Part shown: piece by piece, positions 6,516 to 8,709 of the stretch
Position numbering within the stretch: the first letter of the stretch is position 1
How the letters are laid out: every line of letters begins with the position of its first letter
Origin: Nitrososphaerales archaeon
Lineage (GTDB): Archaea > Thermoproteota > Nitrososphaeria > Conexivisphaerales > UBA164
Direction of reading: 5' to 3'
DNA: 8,709 nt
Assembly (NCBI GenBank): GCA_023256405.1
Contig: JAGDXK010000017.1
Span: 1 to 8,709, forward strand
The notes under the pieces: generated by a model
What the model saw: only the letters and a program-made list of their open reading frames with translations
The model's database searches: none
What the model was told of the DNA's origin: nothing
Program-made: the position numbers and the translations under genes

Positions 6516-6627
6516 AGATCGTGTTTCTAGGCAGCTATCTTCAGTGCAAAGCCTTTTAAACTTTGAGGAATTCTATCCGCACGTTAATTTGATAAGCTGT
6601 CAACTTATATCTCTAGGAACACAATCT
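6516..6627. repeat. Imperfect 15-bp inverted repeat enclosing 82 nt in the CBS-sir2 spacer
   Basis: The arm at 6516-6530 (AGATCGTGTTTCTAG) and the arm at 6613-6627 (CTAGGAACACAATCT) are inverted repeats with 13 of 15 positions matching. The enclosed 82 nt hold two smaller inverted repeats, CAAAG/CTTTG (6547-6551 and 6561-6565) and ATAAG/CTTAT (6592-6596 and 6604-6608). The layout resembles a tiny MITE-like element or a paired regulator site between two divergent genes. No target-site duplication is evident, no coding frame stands out, and only one copy is visible here. Confidence 0.4.
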
Positions 6628-6636
6628 TCAGAGATG

Positions 6637-6650
6637 TTTATTATTTAATA
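6637..6650 (+). promoter_or_regulatory. cobB: A/T-rich promoter region of sir2
   Basis: TTTATTATTTAATA and the following A/T run lie 18-31 nt before the GTG start at 6668. The exact box cannot be chosen, but either half gives a transcript starting at or close to the start codon. No Shine-Dalgarno sequence is present, which agrees with leaderless expression. Confidence 0.5.
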
Positions 6651-6667
6651 TTTATTATAAATAACAT

Positions 6668-7420
6668 GTGAGCTTGGAAGAAGTTGCTGAAATACTAGCA
6701 AGAAGCAGGTGCACTGTAGCGTTAACTGGTGCCGGAATCAGCACGGCAAGCGGCATAAGAGATTTTAGAGGCCCTCAGGGGATATGGAGAATTATAGATC
6801 CTGAGAAGTTTGAGATAAGCTACTTTCTGGATCACCCAGATGAAGTCTGGGAGCTTTTCGTCAGGTATTTCAACCTTGGCTCTGAAGTGTCACCCAACCC
6901 GGCTCACAATTCTTTGGCCGAGCTGGAAAGGCTCGGAAAGCTCTGCGCCGTTATCACGCAGAACATAGATGGACTTCACCAGAAGGCCGGCTCCAAAAAG
7001 GTCATAGAGCTGCACGGCAACCTTGAAAGCGCGGTCTGTCTCAGCTGCAGAAGGACGTACAGCCTGCGCCAAGTCCTTCACGGGTACTCTGGAGGGGCTC
7101 CAAGATGCAAGATGTGTGGGGGAATTTTAAAGCCTGACGTCATATTCTTTGGCGAGCCGCTTAAAAGCGAAGTTCTCGAAAAAGCCGCTGAGATCGCACG
7201 CATGTCGGACGTGTTTCTTGCCATAGGAACTTCTCTCGCCGTATCTCCGGCAAATCAGCTTCCAGTTTTGGCTAAGATGAGAGGCGCAAAGCTGGTTATC
7301 ATAAACGAAGGAGCGACGGAGGAGGACGATCTGGGTGATTACATAATAAGGGAAAGGGTCGAAATTGCCCTTCCGTTGATTGTAGGAAAGGTTAAGGAGA
7401 GGCTGGGAATCAACCAGTAG
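6668..7420 (+). CDS. cobB: Sir2-family NAD-dependent protein deacylase
   Basis: Sirtuins remove acyl groups from lysine using NAD+, giving nicotinamide and O-acyl-ADP-ribose; in archaea the chromatin protein Alba is a known target. The 250-residue protein is complete. Seen in order: GAGIS (21-25) and GIRDFRGPQGIW (29-40) for NAD binding, TQNIDGLH (97-104), catalytic H116 in LHGNL, a zinc site of C124/C127 and C147/C150, DVIFFGE (157-163) that forms the peptide groove, and GTSLAVSPAN (187-196). GTG 6668 is the start, giving MSLEEVAEILARS; it overlaps an out-of-frame ATG at 6666 that is followed at once by TGA. The gene has its own promoter, is divergent from the CBS cluster, and is followed by an A/T-rich spacer. 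Acyl-chain preference cannot be read from the sequence. Confidence 0.95.
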   Translation: MSLEEVAEILARSRCTVALTGAGISTASGIRDFRGPQGIWRIIDPEKFEISYFLDHPDEVWELFVRYFNLGSEVSPNPAHNSLAELERLGKLCAVITQNIDGLHQKAGSKKVIELHGNLESAVCLSCRRTYSLRQVLHGYSGGAPRCKMCGGILKPDVIFFGEPLKSEVLEKAAEIARMSDVFLAIGTSLAVSPANQLPVLAKMRGAKLVIINEGATEEDDLGDYIIRERVEIALPLIVGKVKERLGINQ

Positions 7421-7516
7421 CTTCGTCTTCAGGCTCAGACCCCCTTCAGAATTGGCTTCCAAGATCCCGTGCATTATCTCCAGAATGGACTTGCTCTTAT
7501 GTGAAGCACCAGTCAC
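7418..7516 (-). pseudogene. Possible fragment of a winged-helix (HTH_45-like) regulator gene
   Basis: On the minus strand a frame beginning at GTG 7516 reads MTGASHKSKS, then ILEIMHGILEANSEGG, then LSLKTK. This resembles the first helix and turn of archaeal HTH_45 winged-helix proteins, which commonly read R-S-x-(I/L)-E-I-I-x-x-I-L-x-A, then G, then K-T-K/R. After KTK the frame enters the antisense of the sir2 C-terminus, and the expected rest of the domain (a YLxxLxxxGL-type segment) is not recognisable, though the frame stays open to 7127. The likely reading is the 5' end of a regulator gene whose remainder was lost. No clear promoter was found. The match is from memory of the family and is short, so chance resemblance is possible. 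Confidence 0.35.
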
Positions 7517-7738
7517 TAAATGGACCTCTTAATTGCTCTGAAGCAACAGAACAGCTTGTCCAGAGCCAGTTAATCAATTTTTAAAATAAACCCCGATAGA
7601 AATCACTTAATATCAAATTGTCCGTTTAAATTTTAAGTTTTTTATAAAACTATGTAGATTTTTAATATTTTTAAAAAACCAGCGCTTAAATATAAAAAGA
7701 TTTATTAATAAAGCGGTTGAAACAATAATGAGGGAACA
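7421..7738. other. A/T-rich intergenic region between sir2 and the flavoprotein gene
   Basis: These 318 nt hold no complete gene. The first 96 nt contain the possible regulator fragment on the minus strand. From about 7570 the sequence becomes very A/T-rich, with oligo-T runs at 7578-7582 and 7638-7643 that could end sir2 transcription, and a small inverted repeat AGTTTT/AAAACT at 7636-7651. The far end carries the promoter and ribosome-binding site of the next gene. No tRNA, CRISPR repeat or insertion-sequence end was seen. Confidence 0.6.
7686..7698 (+). promoter_or_regulatory. TATA box of the SQR-like flavoprotein gene
   Basis: TTAAATATAAAAA is a strong archaeal TATA box; counting about 25 nt from its centre puts transcription start near 7718-7720. 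The leader would be about 20 nt, long enough for GAGGG at 7730-7734, which stands four nt before ATG 7739. An intact promoter and ribosome-binding site in front of a frameshifted gene suggest recent damage or sequence errors. Confidence 0.55.
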
Positions 7739-8709
7739 ATGAAGATATCGTGGTGCTTGGAGGGGGCGTTGGCGGGTACGTTTCTGCAAAGCAGATAAAA
7801 ACGCTTGCACAGGACATGGGCTTCACTGACTACGAGATCACAGTTGTTGAGAAAACCCCTATCACTTCATGCCACCCCTGTTTTTTGACGTGGCCCTAGG
7901 ATACACAACCCCTGAGAAGACTAGGACTCCAATTAAAGGCCTGGAGACCAAGGGAGTTAAGGTCATACAGGAGGAAGCGGTCTCGATCGATCTCAAGAAC
8001 AGGAAGGTGAAGACAACAAACCAGAGCCTTGATTATGACTACCTGGTTGTAAGCTTGGGCACCGACAACGGGTGGAGCGCCTATCCGGTCTTGACAAGGA
8101 TGGATATCACAACTATGACCTCGAGGGAGCCGTGGCCCTTAACAGGGCCCTAAAGGCCGTAAAGGATGGCTCGAACATCACCATACTTATACCCGAGCTT
8201 CCCTTCAGGTGCGGGATATACCCGTACGAGGCCGCTACGGTTCTTCATGACTTCTTCATGGCTCAGGGAAAGAAGGTCAACATAACGCTGAGTGATCCCA
8301 TGCCATCGCCAGCTTCACCTCTAGGATCCTCCATAAGCTCTTTCCTGCTGGATGAGCTGACCTCAAGAAACGTCAACTACATACCGAACGCTGTTTTCCA
8401 GGAGATCAGGCCAGATTCAAAGACAGTAGTCATCAAAGGATCCGAGATAAAGTACGACCTGCTGATAAAGGTTCCGCCCCCGAGGCTTCCAAAGGTTCTT
8501 GAATCCAGCGAGGAGCTAGTCTGGAAACAGGACATGAGATGGACGCCCGTTACGCCAAAGGGCAACCATCCATCGTACAGCGAGGTCTTCTTCGCTGGCG
8601 AGCACAGCCTTCCACCTCTTGGCATAGGGCTGGCTGGCGTGTTTGTGGAGAGCCTTGCCATAACTGCCGCCTCTAACCTCGTGGCCGACATGGCAGGAGG
8701 GCTGAGCCC
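7739..8709 (+). pseudogene. Sulfide:quinone oxidoreductase-like FAD protein, three frameshifts, 3' end outside window
   Basis: The gene encodes an FAD-dependent oxidoreductase of the SQR/NADH-dehydrogenase-like type, whose relatives pass electrons from sulfide or NADH to membrane quinones. The reading is split over three frames. After ATG 7739 the frame shifts at once to DIVVLGGGVGGYVSAKQ, the FAD-binding glycine loop; it shifts again at 7852-7859, where VVEK continues as NPYHFMPPLFFDVALG, and again at 8085-8088, where GWSAYP continues as GLDKDGYHNYDLEGAV. Each break is mended by adding one base to a short A or C/G run. The third frame stays open for more than 600 nt to the window end. It includes FRCGIYPYEAA, with a likely redox Cys, and VFFAGEHSLPPLGIGLAGVFVESLAI, the C-terminal FAD-binding region. 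About 324 codons are present of an expected 370-400. The second SQR redox Cys is not seen. Either a young pseudogene or sequencing errors. Confidence 0.82.

Noticed and set aside
6148..6648. A 166-codon plus-strand frame with an internal start possibility before sir2
   Set aside because: Most of it is antisense to the CBS gene and the remainder crosses the A/T-rich spacer; no recognisable protein motif.
7613..7810. A 65-codon minus-strand frame across the flavoprotein promoter
   Set aside because: It is a Lys/Phe/Ile-rich translation of A/T-rich DNA and covers the TATA box and the start of the next gene.
7852..7859. Programmed -1 frameshifting in the flavoprotein gene
   Set aside because: The run AAAACCCC is not a tandem slippery site in the incoming frame, and three separate shifts would be needed; deletion or sequence error is simpler.
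8377..8691. A 104-codon minus-strand frame near the window end
   Set aside because: It is opposite the intact third part of the flavoprotein, which has clear FAD-protein motifs on the plus strand.
1948..8709. A sulfide pathway joining the L-cysteine desulfidase and the SQR-like flavoprotein
   Set aside because: Their chemistry could connect through sulfide, but they are more than 4 kb apart with unrelated genes between and different promoters.

Overview
The window comes from an archaeon, most likely a thermophilic member of the Crenarchaeota/Korarchaeota/Thaumarchaeota side. The evidence is the archaeal/eukaryotic-type ribosome-rescue factor Pelota, A/T-rich TATA boxes about 25-30 nt in front of many start codons with little or no leader, frequent GTG and TTG starts, strong use of AGG/AGA arginine codons, and a CBS-zinc-ribbon/Mut7-C/apt gene set of archaeal type. 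I cannot name the genus from the sequence alone.

Layout. Positions 1-1969 (+): pelota, lacking only the first two bases of its probable start codon, then a diacylglycerol-kinase-family lipid kinase. 3246-1948 (-): L-cysteine desulfidase, whose 3' end overlaps the kinase gene tail-to-tail by 22 nt. 3333-3995 (+): uracil phosphoribosyltransferase, divergent from the desulfidase across an 86-nt two-way promoter region. 4690-4025 (-): a compact MscS-type channel with a glutamine-rich tail. 6470-4838 (-): a three-gene cluster, CBS-pair/zinc-ribbon protein, Mut7-C/PIN-like RNase and adenine phosphoribosyltransferase; apt also has its own TATA box over the end of the RNase gene. 6668-7420 (+): Sir2 protein deacylase. 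7421-7738: A/T-rich stretch holding a probable fragment of a winged-helix regulator gene and a strong promoter. 7739-8709 (+): sulfide:quinone-oxidoreductase-like flavoprotein gene, interrupted by three single-base frameshifts and running off the window.

Function. Most of the window is housekeeping: ribosome rescue, lipid phosphorylation, cysteine breakdown to sulfide, salvage of uracil and adenine with PRPP, osmotic safety valve, NAD-dependent deacylation. The CBS/Mut7-C/apt cluster is the most suggestive grouping, since CBS pairs usually bind adenine nucleotides and apt makes AMP. I found no convincing new defence, mobile or biosynthetic system. The points most worth checking are the frameshifted flavoprotein, the regulator fragment behind sir2, an imperfect 15-bp inverted repeat in front of sir2, and a hairpin-rich spacer after apt.
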